Below are positions 25,878 through 35,299 of a stretch of 64,000 nt of DNA, piece by piece. Position 1 is the first letter of the stretch. Every line of letters begins with the position of its first letter. The notes below the pieces were generated by a model, which worked only from the letters and a program-made list of their open reading frames with translations, was not told where the DNA came from and ran no database searches. This DNA comes from Haematobacter genomosp. 1 (lineage in GTDB: Bacteria; Pseudomonadota; Alphaproteobacteria; Rhodobacterales; Rhodobacteraceae), in contig NZ_NIPW01000008.1 in NCBI RefSeq assembly GCF_002196855.1, forward strand, positions 146,007 to 210,006. Reading direction: 5' to 3'. The position numbers were made by a program, and so were the translations under genes.

Positions 25878-26794
25878 TTTCCGGCCTCCCAATGCAGCGC
25901 GGCGAGCACGGCTTCACGAACCTGCGCCCTGTCACAGTCGGCGGCGAAGCGGGCGTTGAAGATGGCGTGGCTGGCCCGCGTCTCCACCACGGTGCGCCCC
26001 CGCGTCAGGTGACCGCCGCATTCGACGTCGATCCGCGCGGGCTCGAATGTTATCAGATCGGGCCGGGCGAAGACGACTGCCGCCGCCGGATCGTAAAGCG
26101 CCATGGCAGGACGCGCCCGCGACAGGGCGATATCGACGAAGCCGCCAAAAAGGTCGGCAAGAAGTTCTGCGTTGATGCCCTGCGCCCTCCGCAGAGCCTC
26201 CACATCCTGTGGCGTGGCGAGGATCCTGAGGCAGAAATCCAGATCGACCATGGTCAGCGGCAAACCCTGGGCGAGCACGATGGCGGCGGCCTCCGGGTCT
26301 GCAAAGGCGTTGAACTCCGCCGAGGCGGTATGATTGCCGCGGGTAAGGCCGCCCCCCATCCACACGAGATCATCTATGCGGGAAGCAAGGTCCGGCCGCG
26401 CCAGCGCCAGAGCCGCCAGATTGCCCAACGGCCCCAGGGCGAGAATGCGATGCGGCCCGTCCTCTTCCAGCCAGCGGCATAACGCGGCAAAGGCATTGCT
26501 CACCGGCAGTGGTTCCGCCTCTGGAAGGGTGCGGCCCCGCGTCGGGATGCCGGTCTCGCCAAGGATCGTCTGGGCCGTCTCCAGCCGCCCCATGACGGGC
26601 AGGGCACCCCCCATATGGATGGGAAACCGCCAGCCGAAGGCCGCGGCCGCCCCGGCGGCGTTTCGGCACACCTGCGCCAGCGGCGCATTGCCGAAGGTGA
26701 GCGACACGCCGTCGATCGCAAGGCCCGCATTCTGCACGACCAGAACGGCCGCGATATCGTCAAAGCCCATGTCGGTGTCGATCCAGACGCCCAT
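25874..26794 (-). CDS. Inosine/uridine-preferring nucleoside hydrolase
   Basis: This 306-aa enzyme cleaves the N-glycosidic bond of ribonucleosides. The calcium-binding N-terminal cluster is visible as 'IDTDMGFDD' (D6, D8, D12, D13), with 'LGPLGNLAALALARP', 'VWMGGG' and 'AEFNAFADPEAAAIV' further in. I use ATG 26794, 4 bp after the ATPase stop; the longer frame has a proline-rich, non-homologous N-terminus. Its position after an ABC uptake system and before adenine deaminase suggests it processes imported nucleosides. Confidence 0.9.
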   Translation of the reverse strand: MGVWIDTDMGFDDIAAVLVVQNAGLAIDGVSLTFGNAPLAQVCRNAAGAAAAFGWRFPIHMGGALPVMGRLETAQTILGETGIPTRGRTLPEAEPLPVSNAFAALCRWLEEDGPHRILALGPLGNLAALALARPDLASRIDDLVWMGGGLTRGNHTASAEFNAFADPEAAAIVLAQGLPLTMVDLDFCLRILATPQDVEALRRAQGINAELLADLFGGFVDIALSRARPAMALYDPAAAVVFARPDLITFEPARIDVECGGHLTRGRTVVETRASHAIFNARFAADCDRAQVREAVLAALHWEAGK

Positions 26795-26798
26795 GATG

Positions 26799-27824
26799 CT
26801 ATCCGAAACGATGGAGGGGGGCGGCGGCGTCCAGCGGCAGATCGAAGCGCACCGCATCGCCTAGCTGATGCGCCGGTTTGCCTGCATCGACCTCCGTCTT
26901 GATCGGGCCGAGCGGGGTGTCCAGCACATATTCACGGGTGCTGCCGGCGAATGACGTGCCGCGCACCGTGCCCGAGTAGGGACCAGCGCCGAGCGGTACC
27001 GCATCGGGACGCCATGCGAGGCCTGCTGCACCCGCCGCATCGGCAGACAGGGAAATGTCGCCGCCTTGCGTGATCATCCTGCCGTCCTTCACCGCGAAGA
27101 TATTCTCGAACCCGACGAAATCCGCAACGAAGCTGGAGGCAGGGCGGTTGTAGATATCCTCGGGCGTACCGATCTGCTCGATGGCGCCGTCGCGCATGAC
27201 GACGATCCGGTCGGCCAGCGCCAGGGCCTCCACCTGATCATGTGTGACGAAGATCATCGTCACGCCGCTCTCCTTTTGCATGCGCTGCAATTCGTTGCGC
27301 ATTTCCAGCCGGAGACGGGCGTCGAGGTTGGACAGCGGCTCATCCAGCATCAACACCTTCGGCTCCATCACCATGGAGCGGGCAAGAGCCACGCGCTGCT
27401 GCTGGCCGCCGGAGAGTTCGGGCGTCTTCCGGCTCGCGAATTTCGCGAGGCCGACGGACTTGATCGCACCGGTGACGCGCGCGTCAAGTTCGGTCCCCGA
27501 AACGCCCTTCAGGCGCAGACCGAAGGCCACGTTCTCATACACCGTGAGATGGGGGAACAAGGCGTAGGATTGAAAGACCAGCCCGACTTCCCGCTTGTTG
27601 GCAGGGGTATGGGTGATATCGCGCTCATCGAGCCGGATCTGTCCCGATTTTACCGGCATCAGACCGGCAATGGCGCGCATCGTGGTGGTCTTGCCGCAGC
27701 CCGAGGGGCCCAGCAGAGCGATCAGCTCCCCCCGCCGGATGTGGAGGTCCAGGCCGCTGACGGCAGGGGTCTTGCCATAGGCCAGCGTGAGCTTGTCGAG
27801 AACAAGAAAGGACGCATCAGACAT
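26799..27824 (-). CDS. PotA-type ABC transporter ATP-binding protein (nucleoside operon)
   Basis: This 341-aa ATPase has Walker A 'GPSGCGKTTTMRAIAG', Q-loop 'VFQSYALFPHL', signature 'LSGGQQQRVALARSM', Walker B 'VLMLDEPLSNLD' and 'IFVTHD', plus a C-terminal TOBE domain. The ATG at 27824 overlaps the preceding permease gene by 8 bp; the open frame before it is inside that gene. By homology it is a polyamine/iron-type ATPase. Operon context suggests nucleosides or related compounds as cargo. Confidence 0.92.
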   Translation of the reverse strand: MSDASFLVLDKLTLAYGKTPAVSGLDLHIRRGELIALLGPSGCGKTTTMRAIAGLMPVKSGQIRLDERDITHTPANKREVGLVFQSYALFPHLTVYENVAFGLRLKGVSGTELDARVTGAIKSVGLAKFASRKTPELSGGQQQRVALARSMVMEPKVLMLDEPLSNLDARLRLEMRNELQRMQKESGVTMIFVTHDQVEALALADRIVVMRDGAIEQIGTPEDIYNRPASSFVADFVGFENIFAVKDGRMITQGGDISLSADAAGAAGLAWRPDAVPLGAGPYSGTVRGTSFAGSTREYVLDTPLGPIKTEVDAGKPAHQLGDAVRFDLPLDAAAPLHRFG

Positions 27825-28596
27825 AGCGCGAGAACCCCAGGAAACGTTCGGCTGCGAAAACGATGCCGATGGACAGGAAGGCGAGAAGAGAGGACAGGGC
27901 CGCGATGGAGGGATCGAACACGATCTCCATATACCCCAGCATATCCACCGGCAGCGTGCGGACCCCCGGCCCGGAGAGGAACAGCGACACCGGCACCTGA
28001 TTGAAGCTGGTGACGAAGCCCAGAATGAAGGCGGACAGGATGCCGCCGCGGATATTGGGCAGAACGACACGGAAGAAGGCCCCGATCCGCGATGACCCGA
28101 GCAGGACAGCCGCTTCCTCCATGTCGGAACGTAGGTTCGCAAGGCTGGCAGACACGACGCGCACCGCATAGGGCAGCACCAGTGCGGTGTGGGCCACGAA
28201 CAGCGCCAGCGTGATCGGAATGCCGACAGGGATCACGAAATAGCGCAGCAGCGCCAGACCGACGATGATGCCGGGCACGATGATCGGCAGGGAAACCATG
28301 AACCGCACCGTCTCCGCCCCCGGCAGCCGATAGCGTGACATCGCATAGGCCGCCGGAATACCGAGGAGCAGCGCCACAAGCGTGCCGCCGATAGCAAGGA
28401 ACATCGACGTGGCGAAGCTTTGCCGGAAGCTCTCCACCGTAAAGACCTTGGCGATCCACTTGAGCGAAAATCCCTGAGGCGGGAACGCCAGCGTGTCGCC
28501 CGCCGAAAAGGACGCCGCGACGATGATGAAGAATGGCCCGATCAGGAAGATCATGACCAGCAGGAGGATCAGCGGTGCAAGCGCCTTGCGGATCAT
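27817..28596 (-). CDS. PotC-type ABC transporter permease
   Basis: This 259-aa integral membrane protein has six predicted helices and the cytoplasmic coupling motif 'EEAAVLLGSSRIGAFFRVVL'. It overlaps the upstream permease by 4 bp and the ATPase by 8 bp. It forms half of the translocation pore with the PotB-like protein. Confidence 0.9.
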   Translation of the reverse strand: MIRKALAPLILLLVMIFLIGPFFIIVAASFSAGDTLAFPPQGFSLKWIAKVFTVESFRQSFATSMFLAIGGTLVALLLGIPAAYAMSRYRLPGAETVRFMVSLPIIVPGIIVGLALLRYFVIPVGIPITLALFVAHTALVLPYAVRVVSASLANLRSDMEEAAVLLGSSRIGAFFRVVLPNIRGGILSAFILGFVTSFNQVPVSLFLSGPGVRTLPVDMLGYMEIVFDPSIAALSSLLAFLSIGIVFAAERFLGFSRYV

Positions 28597-29420
28597 TTGC
28601 CACTCCTTGCCGAGGCGATGCGGCGCAGTAGGATGTTGGCGGCGAAACTCATCACGATCAGGATGAAGGCGATGACGCTGGCCGCGACGAAGTTGTTGGC
28701 GACCGTGACCTGCTGGTAGAGCAGCGTCTCCAGCATCAGCACCTTGGAGCCGCCAAGGATCGCGGGCGTGATATAGGCGGTAAGGGAGCCGGTGAAGACC
28801 AGCGTGCCCCCGATGATCAACCCCTCCCGCGTCAGCGGCAGGATGACCTTCCAGAACACCTGAAACCAGCTGGCCCCGAGAACCCGGGCAGCAGGAACGA
28901 CATCGCGGGGCAGGTTCTCCAGCGCGCTGATGAGCGAGATGATCATCAGGGGCAGAAACAGTTGCAGAAGCCCGATGAACACCGCCGTCTCCGTGAACAG
29001 GAACCGCACCGGCTCATCCGTCAGGCCGAACAGCTGCAGTGCCTGATTGACGATACCGGTGCGGCCCAGAATGACGATCCAGGCATAGGTGCGCGCGACG
29101 GGCGAAATCATCAGCGGCAGGATGACAAGCCCGATCATCCGCCCCTTGGCCCCCGGAGGCAGCGACACGATGGCATAGGCGGTAACGTAACCGATCACTG
29201 CCGCCACAGCGGTCACGGTCAGCCCGAGCCGCAGGGTGCGCAGGAAGATCGTCCTGTTCAGGGGCTGCGAAAAGAAATCCACATAGGCCGAGAGCGTCCA
29301 CTGGCCGGAGGAGCGGAAGCCTTCGGACAGCAGGAGCGCGACCGGGATCAGAAAGACAATGGCTGCGAAGAGCGCTGCCGGAAGGGCAAGCGCCAGCGCT
29401 TCTGCCCGGTTCTGGAACAT
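28593..29420 (-). CDS. PotB-type ABC transporter permease
   Basis: This 275-aa permease has six hydrophobic helices and the coupling motif 'RDVVPAARVLGASWFQVFWK'. It pairs with the downstream PotC-like subunit. It follows the binding-protein gene after 77 bp that contain a hairpin, which may reduce its expression relative to the binding protein. Confidence 0.9.
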   Translation of the reverse strand: MFQNRAEALALALPAALFAAIVFLIPVALLLSEGFRSSGQWTLSAYVDFFSQPLNRTIFLRTLRLGLTVTAVAAVIGYVTAYAIVSLPPGAKGRMIGLVILPLMISPVARTYAWIVILGRTGIVNQALQLFGLTDEPVRFLFTETAVFIGLLQLFLPLMIISLISALENLPRDVVPAARVLGASWFQVFWKVILPLTREGLIIGGTLVFTGSLTAYITPAILGGSKVLMLETLLYQQVTVANNFVAASVIAFILIVMSFAANILLRRIASARSGK

Positions 29421-29451
29421 GGGGATGAGCCTTTGCTACGGGGAGGATCGG

Positions 29452-29476
29452 CCGGGAGAAGGGGGCCTCCTCCCGG
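29452..29476 (-). terminator. Intra-operon hairpin after the binding-protein gene
   Basis: CCGGGAG (29452-29458) and CTCCCGG (29470-29476) form a 7-bp GC stem 22 bp past the stop of the binding-protein gene, with no T-run. It may stabilise the 5' mRNA or attenuate the permease genes. Confidence 0.4.
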
Positions 29477-29497
29477 TCTGCTGACGGTCCCTGGCGG

Positions 29498-30523
29498 TTA
29501 TTGTCCGACCTTGGCGTTCCAGTCGGCGAGCCAGCCGTCACGATTGTCGAGCGAGATGGAGGAGGGGATCAGCTTCAGGTTCTTCACCGTCTCCTCACCA
29601 TAGGTGATGTTCTGGGCCACCTCGTCAGAAACGCGGACTTCGGCATTCGCGGGGCTGTCCACCAGCTTCTCCGCCAGTTTCTTCTGCACCTCGGTCGAGA
29701 GCCAGAAATCCATGAATTCCAGCGCCAGATCCCGGTTCTGGGAGCCCTTGGTCACCACCATGACATTCATGCCACCCGTCTGCCCTTCCTTGGGCGTCGC
29801 CCAGGCAAGCGGCAGGTCCAGCTTGGCGAAGGGCGCCCAGGAGAAGCGGCCGATAGGGGCCGCCCAGATTTCCTCCTGCTGCATGAGCTGCACGAGCTGC
29901 GAGGATTTGACGTAGAAGGTCACGATCTCGTCCCGCTTGGTGCCCACCGCTTCGATCGGACCCTGCAGATCCGGCGTGTCCTGTCCGAGCGCGATTCCCA
30001 GCATGTAGAGCGCGGGCGGCCCCTGATTGGTGGTGACGTTCGGGAAGGCCATGTGGGAGACCACGTCATCCTTGAGCAGGTCGGCCCAGGATTCGATCTT
30101 CATCTTGTCGGTCCGATACACGATGGATGTCGCGTAGAAGGTGTAGCCCACGCTCATCCCGTCGCCATTCGGATCCTTGGCGATGTCGTAGAGCTTGTCG
30201 TAGTTGGTGAGCTTTGCCGTATCTATCGTGTCGGTCAGGCCCGCGCGGCTGGCCTGCAGCGCATCGGCCATGGAGACCACCGCCATGTCGATCACCGGCC
30301 TCGCCTTGTTGGCCTCCATCTTGGCCAGACGCTCGACGCTGTTGCCGGTCTCTACGACGAGCTTGCACCCGCATCGGGCCTCGAACGGATCATAGACCAG
30401 TTCCTTGAATTCATCCTGCGCGAAGGCATAGACGGAAATCGTCAGCGTCTTCTCCTGCGCCTGAGCGCCGGAAAGGCTGAGGGCAAGGGCTGTGGCAGAA
30501 GCCAGGGCGGTCCGCAGTTTCAT
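29498..30523 (-). CDS. PotD-type periplasmic substrate-binding protein
   Basis: This 341-aa protein has a Sec signal peptide (MKLRTALAS..., cleavage after 'GAQA') and a two-lobe binding fold of the polyamine/iron family ('LTISVYAFAQDEFKELVYDP', 'FYATSIVYRTDKM', 'TTNQGPPALYML'). The ATG at 30523 overlaps the LacI stop as TAATG, and GGGAGA lies just upstream. The ligand is not evident. The downstream nucleoside hydrolase and adenine deaminase suggest a nucleoside, nucleobase or adenine derivative rather than a polyamine. Confidence 0.88.
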   Translation of the reverse strand: MKLRTALASATALALSLSGAQAQEKTLTISVYAFAQDEFKELVYDPFEARCGCKLVVETGNSVERLAKMEANKARPVIDMAVVSMADALQASRAGLTDTIDTAKLTNYDKLYDIAKDPNGDGMSVGYTFYATSIVYRTDKMKIESWADLLKDDVVSHMAFPNVTTNQGPPALYMLGIALGQDTPDLQGPIEAVGTKRDEIVTFYVKSSQLVQLMQQEEIWAAPIGRFSWAPFAKLDLPLAWATPKEGQTGGMNVMVVTKGSQNRDLALEFMDFWLSTEVQKKLAEKLVDSPANAEVRVSDEVAQNITYGEETVKNLKLIPSSISLDNRDGWLADWNAKVGQ

Positions 30524-31602
30524 TAATGTCTCCCTCCATGTTGGGCGGTTCTTCTGTCGGCGGTGCTTGGCGGGGCCGCGGTCTGGCGCACGACAAGTGT
30601 CATGGGCACCCGCTCCAAGGCAGGTGAGGCCAGCTTGACGGAGCCGGAGGAGAGCGGCCCCTCCGGGGTGGCGAGGTTGTGCTCTATCGCATCGGTGAGG
30701 GCCATGATCGCCCGCTCGGCGATCAGCGGCAGGTCCATCCGTACCGTCGTCAGCGCCGGCCGGACGACGGAGGACCACAGAAGATCATCGAACCCGGACA
30801 CGCTGGCTTGATCGGGCACCCCGATACCCGCGCCCAGCAGTTCGGTGAGCGCGCGGATGGCCAGCAGGTCGGATACCGTGGCGAAGGCAGTGAAACCTTG
30901 GGCGAACTTATCTGCCAGCCGCAGGGGCTGGCCGGGGCCGGATTGCCGCTCGATCCGCTCCGCCCACATGACCTCGACCACATCGGGATGACAGGATCGC
31001 ATGCCGCCCACCCTGTCGTTCTGCACGTTCGAGGTTGGATCGTTTCCGAGAATCAGCACCTTGCGATGACCGAGCGACAGCAGATGCGACATGATCAGCC
31101 GCCCGCCCTGCCAATGGTCGGCGGAAACCGTGTTCCCCGGCGTGGAGGGGCTGTCGATCACGGCGACAGGGCTGCCGATATCCGCAATCCGGCTGCCCCG
31201 CCGCGGCACGACGACGATCCCGTCCACGCCCCGTTCCAGCAGGCGCGCGATGGCCTCAGTCTGCATGGTGACGTCATCGCGGGCATCCGCGATCAGAACG
31301 GCGTAGCCGACATTCGCCGCGGCCTGCTCTATGGCGCGGGCGATCTGCGGGAACAGCGGATTGGAAATGTCCGGCAGCACGAGGCCGATGACATGGGACC
31401 GACCCGTCCTCAACGCCCGTGCCGCCCGCGCAGGCACATAGCCCATCTCGGCGGCGGTCGCCCTGATCCGCTCCGCCACTTCCGGCGAGACGCGCCCCTT
31501 GCCCGAGAGGGCATTCGACACCGTTGCGACCGATACATTCAGGCGCGCGGCGATCTGGCTGAGGTTGGGACGTATGCGGGTGCTGGTCACCGGCGCTGCC
31601 AT
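30523..31602 (-). CDS. LacI-family repressor of the nucleoside operon
   Basis: This 359-aa regulator has an N-terminal LacI helix-turn-helix ('LSQIAARLNVSVATVSNALS') and hinge helix ('PARAARALRTG'), then a sugar/nucleoside-binding-like effector domain. It is the first gene of a nine-gene unit running to 22262, with the binding-protein ATG overlapping its own stop. It most likely represses its own operon and is released by a nucleoside or base. A dyad with central CG (31608-31623) directly ahead of its start codon is a candidate operator. Confidence 0.9.
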   Translation of the reverse strand: MAAPVTSTRIRPNLSQIAARLNVSVATVSNALSGKGRVSPEVAERIRATAAEMGYVPARAARALRTGRSHVIGLVLPDISNPLFPQIARAIEQAAANVGYAVLIADARDDVTMQTEAIARLLERGVDGIVVVPRRGSRIADIGSPVAVIDSPSTPGNTVSADHWQGGRLIMSHLLSLGHRKVLILGNDPTSNVQNDRVGGMRSCHPDVVEVMWAERIERQSGPGQPLRLADKFAQGFTAFATVSDLLAIRALTELLGAGIGVPDQASVSGFDDLLWSSVVRPALTTVRMDLPLIAERAIMALTDAIEHNLATPEGPLSSGSVKLASPALERVPMTLVVRQTAAPPSTADRRTAQHGGRH

Positions 31603-32117
31603 GGACTGATTAAACGATTAAGCACGCCTAGACGAAACAGTTCCCCCTGTCGACCGTTTTTGATGCCGGCGTGCGCTAAAAGTAACATGGAGGGTGTCCC
31701 ACGCTGGCCCCCGCGTCTCGATGTGAGCAAGTGTTGGCCAGACGACCGGCCAGTGATGCGGAGTTTGCCCATGCTTGTAGGTTGCAGAGGCCGTTGCGGG
31801 ACACTCCACCCGTCACCATTTCAGCCCCGAAGGCGCGTCACAGTATTCAGCCAGACCCTTGATCGCTGGCAAACCGAACGACCTCAGAGCAAGAGCGGTA
31901 AACGGCTTCCGACATCAGTCATCCGCGCTTCCTCCGACAAGAACGGTATCGCGCCGTTACCCAGGGTAAGAAGGGGGGAAATGCCGTCTACAGGGGCGGG
32001 CTCCCGCGTCCTGCAGCTTGCGGAATGTCGGTTCTCCTCCGGGGCGTGTAACGCGAAAGCAGGGGCATTGCATTTCCGACGCGGCAGAGGCTTGGAAACG
32101 GCTCCCTCGAAACCATC
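31603..32117. other. Intergenic region between divergent lacI operon and BCCT gene
   Basis: No gene seen. It contains the LacI-type dyad next to the repressor start and, at 31689-31810, imperfect inverted repeats (GGAGGGTGTCCC... / GCGGGACACTCCACC) that may mark a small decayed repeat element. Confidence 0.45.
31608..31623. promoter_or_regulatory. Candidate LacI-type operator
   Basis: GATTAAACGATTAAGC holds the dyad TTAAA-CG-ATTAA (10 of 12 symmetric positions) with the central CG typical of LacI/GalR operators. It lies 5 bp before the lacI start codon, a place suited to autorepression. Candidate only. Confidence 0.4.
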
Positions 32118-34148
32118 ATGAGGGGGAACACTCCTTCCGATGGAATTCCAATGTTCAGCAGCTTTCGGATCAACCCGCCGGTATTTTTCGGATCACTGGC
32201 AGTCATATTCCTGTTTCTCGGCGTCGCAGTCATACTGCCGGGAGAAGCTGCCAGCATTTTTGCGAAGGTACAGAGCTGGATCCTGAACCGCTTCGGCTGG
32301 CTCTACCTGCTGGCTGTGGCGATATTCCTCATCTGGGTGCTGATCTTCTGCATCGGGGAGGGGGGCAATCTACGGCTTGGACCGGATGAATCGACCCCGG
32401 ACTTCAGTTTTTCCGCCTGGGTCGCGATGCTCTTTGCTGCCGGCATGGGCATCGGGCTGATGTTTTACGGCGTGGGTGAGCCGATGACCCATTTCCTTGC
32501 CCCACCCACCGCCGAACCCCATTCCGTGGCGGCGGTCCGGGAGGCGATGTCGGTTACCTTCTTCCACTGGGGCATACATGCCTGGGCAATCTATGCGGTC
32601 GTCGGCCTGTCGCTGGCCTATTTCGGTCATCGCTACAACCTGCCGCTCACGATCCGGTCCGGCCTCTATCCCCTGCTGAAGGAGCGGATCAACGGGCCGA
32701 TCGGGCATGTGGTGGATATCTTCGCGGTCGTGGGCACGATTTTCGGCATCGCCACTTCGCTCGGGGTGGGCGTGTCGCAGATCAACGCGGGGCTGCATTA
32801 CCTGATCGGCCTTCCCATCGGTCTGTCGATCCAGATCCCGACCATCGTGGTGGTGACTGCGCTTGCGACCATCTCTGTCGTAAGCGGCCTGGACAAGGGG
32901 GTGCGGATCCTTTCGGAGCTGAACCTCCTCGTCGCGATCATGCTGATGGTCTTCGTCCTTCTCGTCGGCCCCACCGCTGAACTCTTCCGCGACTTCGTTC
33001 AGAATATCGGACTTTATCTCGACACGCTGGTGCTGCGGACCTTCAACATCTATGCCTATGAGCCGACGCCGTGGATCGACGCTTGGACGCTGTTCTACTG
33101 GGCATGGTGGATTTCCTGGTCACCTTTCGTGGGCATGTTCATCGCGCGGATCTCGCGCGGGCGGACCGTTCGGGAGTTCGTGCTCGCCGTTCTGTTCATA
33201 CCCTCCGGGTTCACGTTCTTCTGGATGACGGTGTTTGGAAATACCGCCATCTTCGTAGATACGACGGTGGCGAACGGGGAGTTGGGGCAGGCCATCGCCA
33301 ATGACGTATCCGTCGGGCTGTTCCAGTTCTTCAGTTATCTGCCGTTCCCTGCGGTGACCTCCGCACTCGGCGTGTTGCTGGTCGCGGTGTTCTTCGTGAC
33401 CTCGGCGGATTCGGGTTCTCTCGTGATGGATACGATTGCCTCGGGAGGAGAGTCGGATACGCCAGCGATTCAACGAGTGTTCTGGTGTGCACTGTCCGGC
33501 GTCGTGGCGGCTTGCCTGCTGGTGGCGGGCGGACTTGGCGCGCTCCAGTCAGCGACCATCGCGAGCGCGCTGCCCTTCACCTTCGTGATGCTGGCGCTGG
33601 TTCTGGGGTTGCAGATGGGGATGCGATCGGACCTTGCGCAGAAACGGCTCAGAACGGCGCGGCGCGCTGCTGCCCCCGCCGTCGGTGTGAGCTGGCAGAA
33701 ACGGATCGCATTGCTGCTGCATTCGCCGACAGAGGCAGAGGTGCAGCGCTTCATCGCGCGTGACGTTCGCTCCGCGCTTGATGACGTGGCGATGGAGCTC
33801 ACACGCCGGGGGCAGGAAGCCTCCGTGCAGGACGCGGATGGAGGAAGCGTGGAACTCCGCTCCCCTGCCGAAGACATGCGCGACTTCGTCTATGGCGTGG
33901 GGCCAGTTGCGCTGCCGCTACCCTCCTTCTCCACCCGCAGCGTCGATCACCCCGGTTACCGCTATGAGGCGCGAACCTACTTCTCAAGCGGAACAGAAGG
34001 TTACGACGTCATGGGGTTGACGCGTGAGGCTCTGATTGCCGATGTGCTGACCCAGTTCGAACGGTATCTGGTCCTGGTCCAGCGCCCGGAATCGCAACTC
34101 ATGCACGGCGCACCCGAACACGCGGCGGAGCGCCCGGCGGAAGGGTAA
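32118..34148 (+). CDS. BCCT-family transporter (BetT-like, betaine/choline/carnitine)
   Basis: This 676-aa protein (665 aa if started at ATG 32151) has 12 membrane helices and the BCCT signature region '[20 protein letters not shown]'. A ~150-residue cytoplasmic C-terminal domain resembles that of BetT, which regulates activity by osmolarity. It imports a quaternary ammonium compound such as choline or glycine betaine with Na+ or H+. No choline-oxidation gene is nearby, so an osmoprotectant role is most likely. A 26-bp-arm hairpin follows its stop immediately. Confidence 0.92.
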   Translation: MRGNTPSDGIPMFSSFRINPPVFFGSLAVIFLFLGVAVILPGEAASIFAKVQSWILNRFGWLYLLAVAIFLIWVLIFCIGEGGNLRLGPDESTPDFSFSAWVAMLFAAGMGIGLMFYGVGEPMTHFLAPPTAEPHSVAAVREAMSVTFFHWGIHAWAIYAVVGLSLAYFGHRYNLPLTIRSGLYPLLKERINGPIGHVVDIFAVVGTIFGIATSLGVGVSQINAGLHYLIGLPIGLSIQIPTIVVVTALATISVVSGLDKGVRILSELNLLVAIMLMVFVLLVGPTAELFRDFVQNIGLYLDTLVLRTFNIYAYEPTPWIDAWTLFYWAWWISWSPFVGMFIARISRGRTVREFVLAVLFIPSGFTFFWMTVFGNTAIFVDTTVANGELGQAIANDVSVGLFQFFSYLPFPAVTSALGVLLVAVFFVTSADSGSLVMDTIASGGESDTPAIQRVFWCALSGVVAACLLVAGGLGALQSATIASALPFTFVMLALVLGLQMGMRSDLAQKRLRTARRAAAPAVGVSWQKRIALLLHSPTEAEVQRFIARDVRSALDDVAMELTRRGQEASVQDADGGSVELRSPAEDMRDFVYGVGPVALPLPSFSTRSVDHPGYRYEARTYFSSGTEGYDVMGLTREALIADVLTQFERYLVLVQRPESQLMHGAPEHAAERPAEG

Positions 34149-34209
34149 CGCCCTGCGGCGTGAATGCGGCCCGGAACATCTTGCCGGGCCGCATCCACGC
34201 CGCAGGGCG
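34149..34209. terminator. Strong bidirectional terminator hairpin
   Basis: Two 26-base arms (34149-34174 and 34184-34209) pair at 25 of 26 positions around a 9-base loop. It fills the whole space between the convergent BCCT and GH25 genes, starting at the BCCT stop and ending 2 bp from the GH25 stop. Confidence 0.8.
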
Positions 34210-34211
34210 CA

Positions 34212-35072
34212 TCATTTCTGCCGCCGCCGATCTGCCCAGACGGCCCATTGCGCGGGCGTTCCGGCAAAGGCGTTGAGGTCCACACGTCCGCTCACCCCCG
34301 ACACGACACCGGTGCCGGTATATTGCCAGAAGGTCCACCTTTCTTCGGGATAGCGTTCCGAGGGATGGGCCGAAACCGCGCGCAACCAGAACTCATATCC
34401 ACGAAGCGCACCAAGGTTGTTGTGGGCATAGAAATCCGGCGTGGTGTAGATGACGGGGGCGGTGCCGTAATGGCGGGTGACGATCGCGGCGAACTCCCGG
34501 ATATAGGCCTGCACCGTGGCGGCATCCGGCCGCCGGCGGCACGTGGGGGAGGTGTGGTTCCACTCCATGTCCAGCACAGGCGGCAGATCCCCCGCCCGCC
34601 GCGGCACGTTCGCGATGAACCATTCTGCCTGCTCGCTGGGCGTCCGGCAGAAATAATAGAAGTGATAGGCGCCTACGGGAACGCCCGCCCGGCGCGCTGG
34701 TTCGGCATTGACGGCATAGCCGGGGTCCAGAAAATCTGCGCCCTCCGTAGCCTTCAGCCATGCGAAACTCACCCCGCTCGCCGCGACCTGTCGCCAGTCG
34801 ATGCGGCCCTGATAGCGGGCTGCGTCGATGCCATGGACACGATAGCGGTCGGGGGACAGGCCAGACCAGTCATGGGGCCGGGTGTCTCCAAAGGAGCGTG
34901 GAATACCGGGGGCGGAGTAGTCACTCACCTTGAGCGGAACGGGTTGTTCGAGCCTTCCGCCCCTGTATTCCTGCGATCCATCCGGCCCCGCTCCACCGCA
35001 GGCCGTCAGCATCGCCATCGCGAGAGCAGCCATCATATCGGGCAGCAATGCCCGCTTCCCCGACCGATCCAT
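34212..35072 (-). CDS. GH25 lysozyme-like lipoprotein
   Basis: This 286-aa protein starts with a lipoprotein signal ending in the lipobox 'LTAC' (C25), followed by a glycoside hydrolase family 25 domain: 'GIDAARYQGRIDW', 'FAWLKATEGADFLDP', 'GAYHFYYF' and the catalytic 'VLDMEWN'. GH25 enzymes cut the MurNAc-GlcNAc bond of peptidoglycan. It would be anchored in the outer membrane, facing the periplasm. The ATG at 35072 has GGGGGTGGG upstream. A role in cell-wall turnover or against neighbouring bacteria is inference. Confidence 0.9.
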   Translation of the reverse strand: MDRSGKRALLPDMMAALAMAMLTACGGAGPDGSQEYRGGRLEQPVPLKVSDYSAPGIPRSFGDTRPHDWSGLSPDRYRVHGIDAARYQGRIDWRQVAASGVSFAWLKATEGADFLDPGYAVNAEPARRAGVPVGAYHFYYFCRTPSEQAEWFIANVPRRAGDLPPVLDMEWNHTSPTCRRRPDAATVQAYIREFAAIVTRHYGTAPVIYTTPDFYAHNNLGALRGYEFWLRAVSAHPSERYPEERWTFWQYTGTGVVSGVSGRVDLNAFAGTPAQWAVWADRRRQK

Positions 35073-35299
35073 GTCCCACCCCCTCGTTTTGACGCATGAT
35101 AGCCGTTCGGCAGAGCGGGTCCATCGTGGCAGCATCGAGCCAGGTCACTTATCGAGGCCCTTACCCAACAGAAAAAGCAGCATGCACCGCCGGGATCCAG
35201 GGGGCTTACGGCCCGCGCGCGGACGCAGTAATGCTATCCATGCGCAGCCGTTTTCCGGCTTCGGCCGGCTCGCCCCTACCACCTCGACGGAAGACGAAG

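Noticed and set aside
23895..26012. Long plus-strand frame across the amidohydrolase and adenine deaminase genes
   Set aside because: Antisense to well-supported enzymes, with no ribosome site or recognisable domain.
35136..35299. Possible riboswitch (ZTP/THF type) before purU
   Set aside because: A CCGCCGGG string and small hairpins are present but the conserved core of these riboswitches could not be found. A covariance-model search would settle it.
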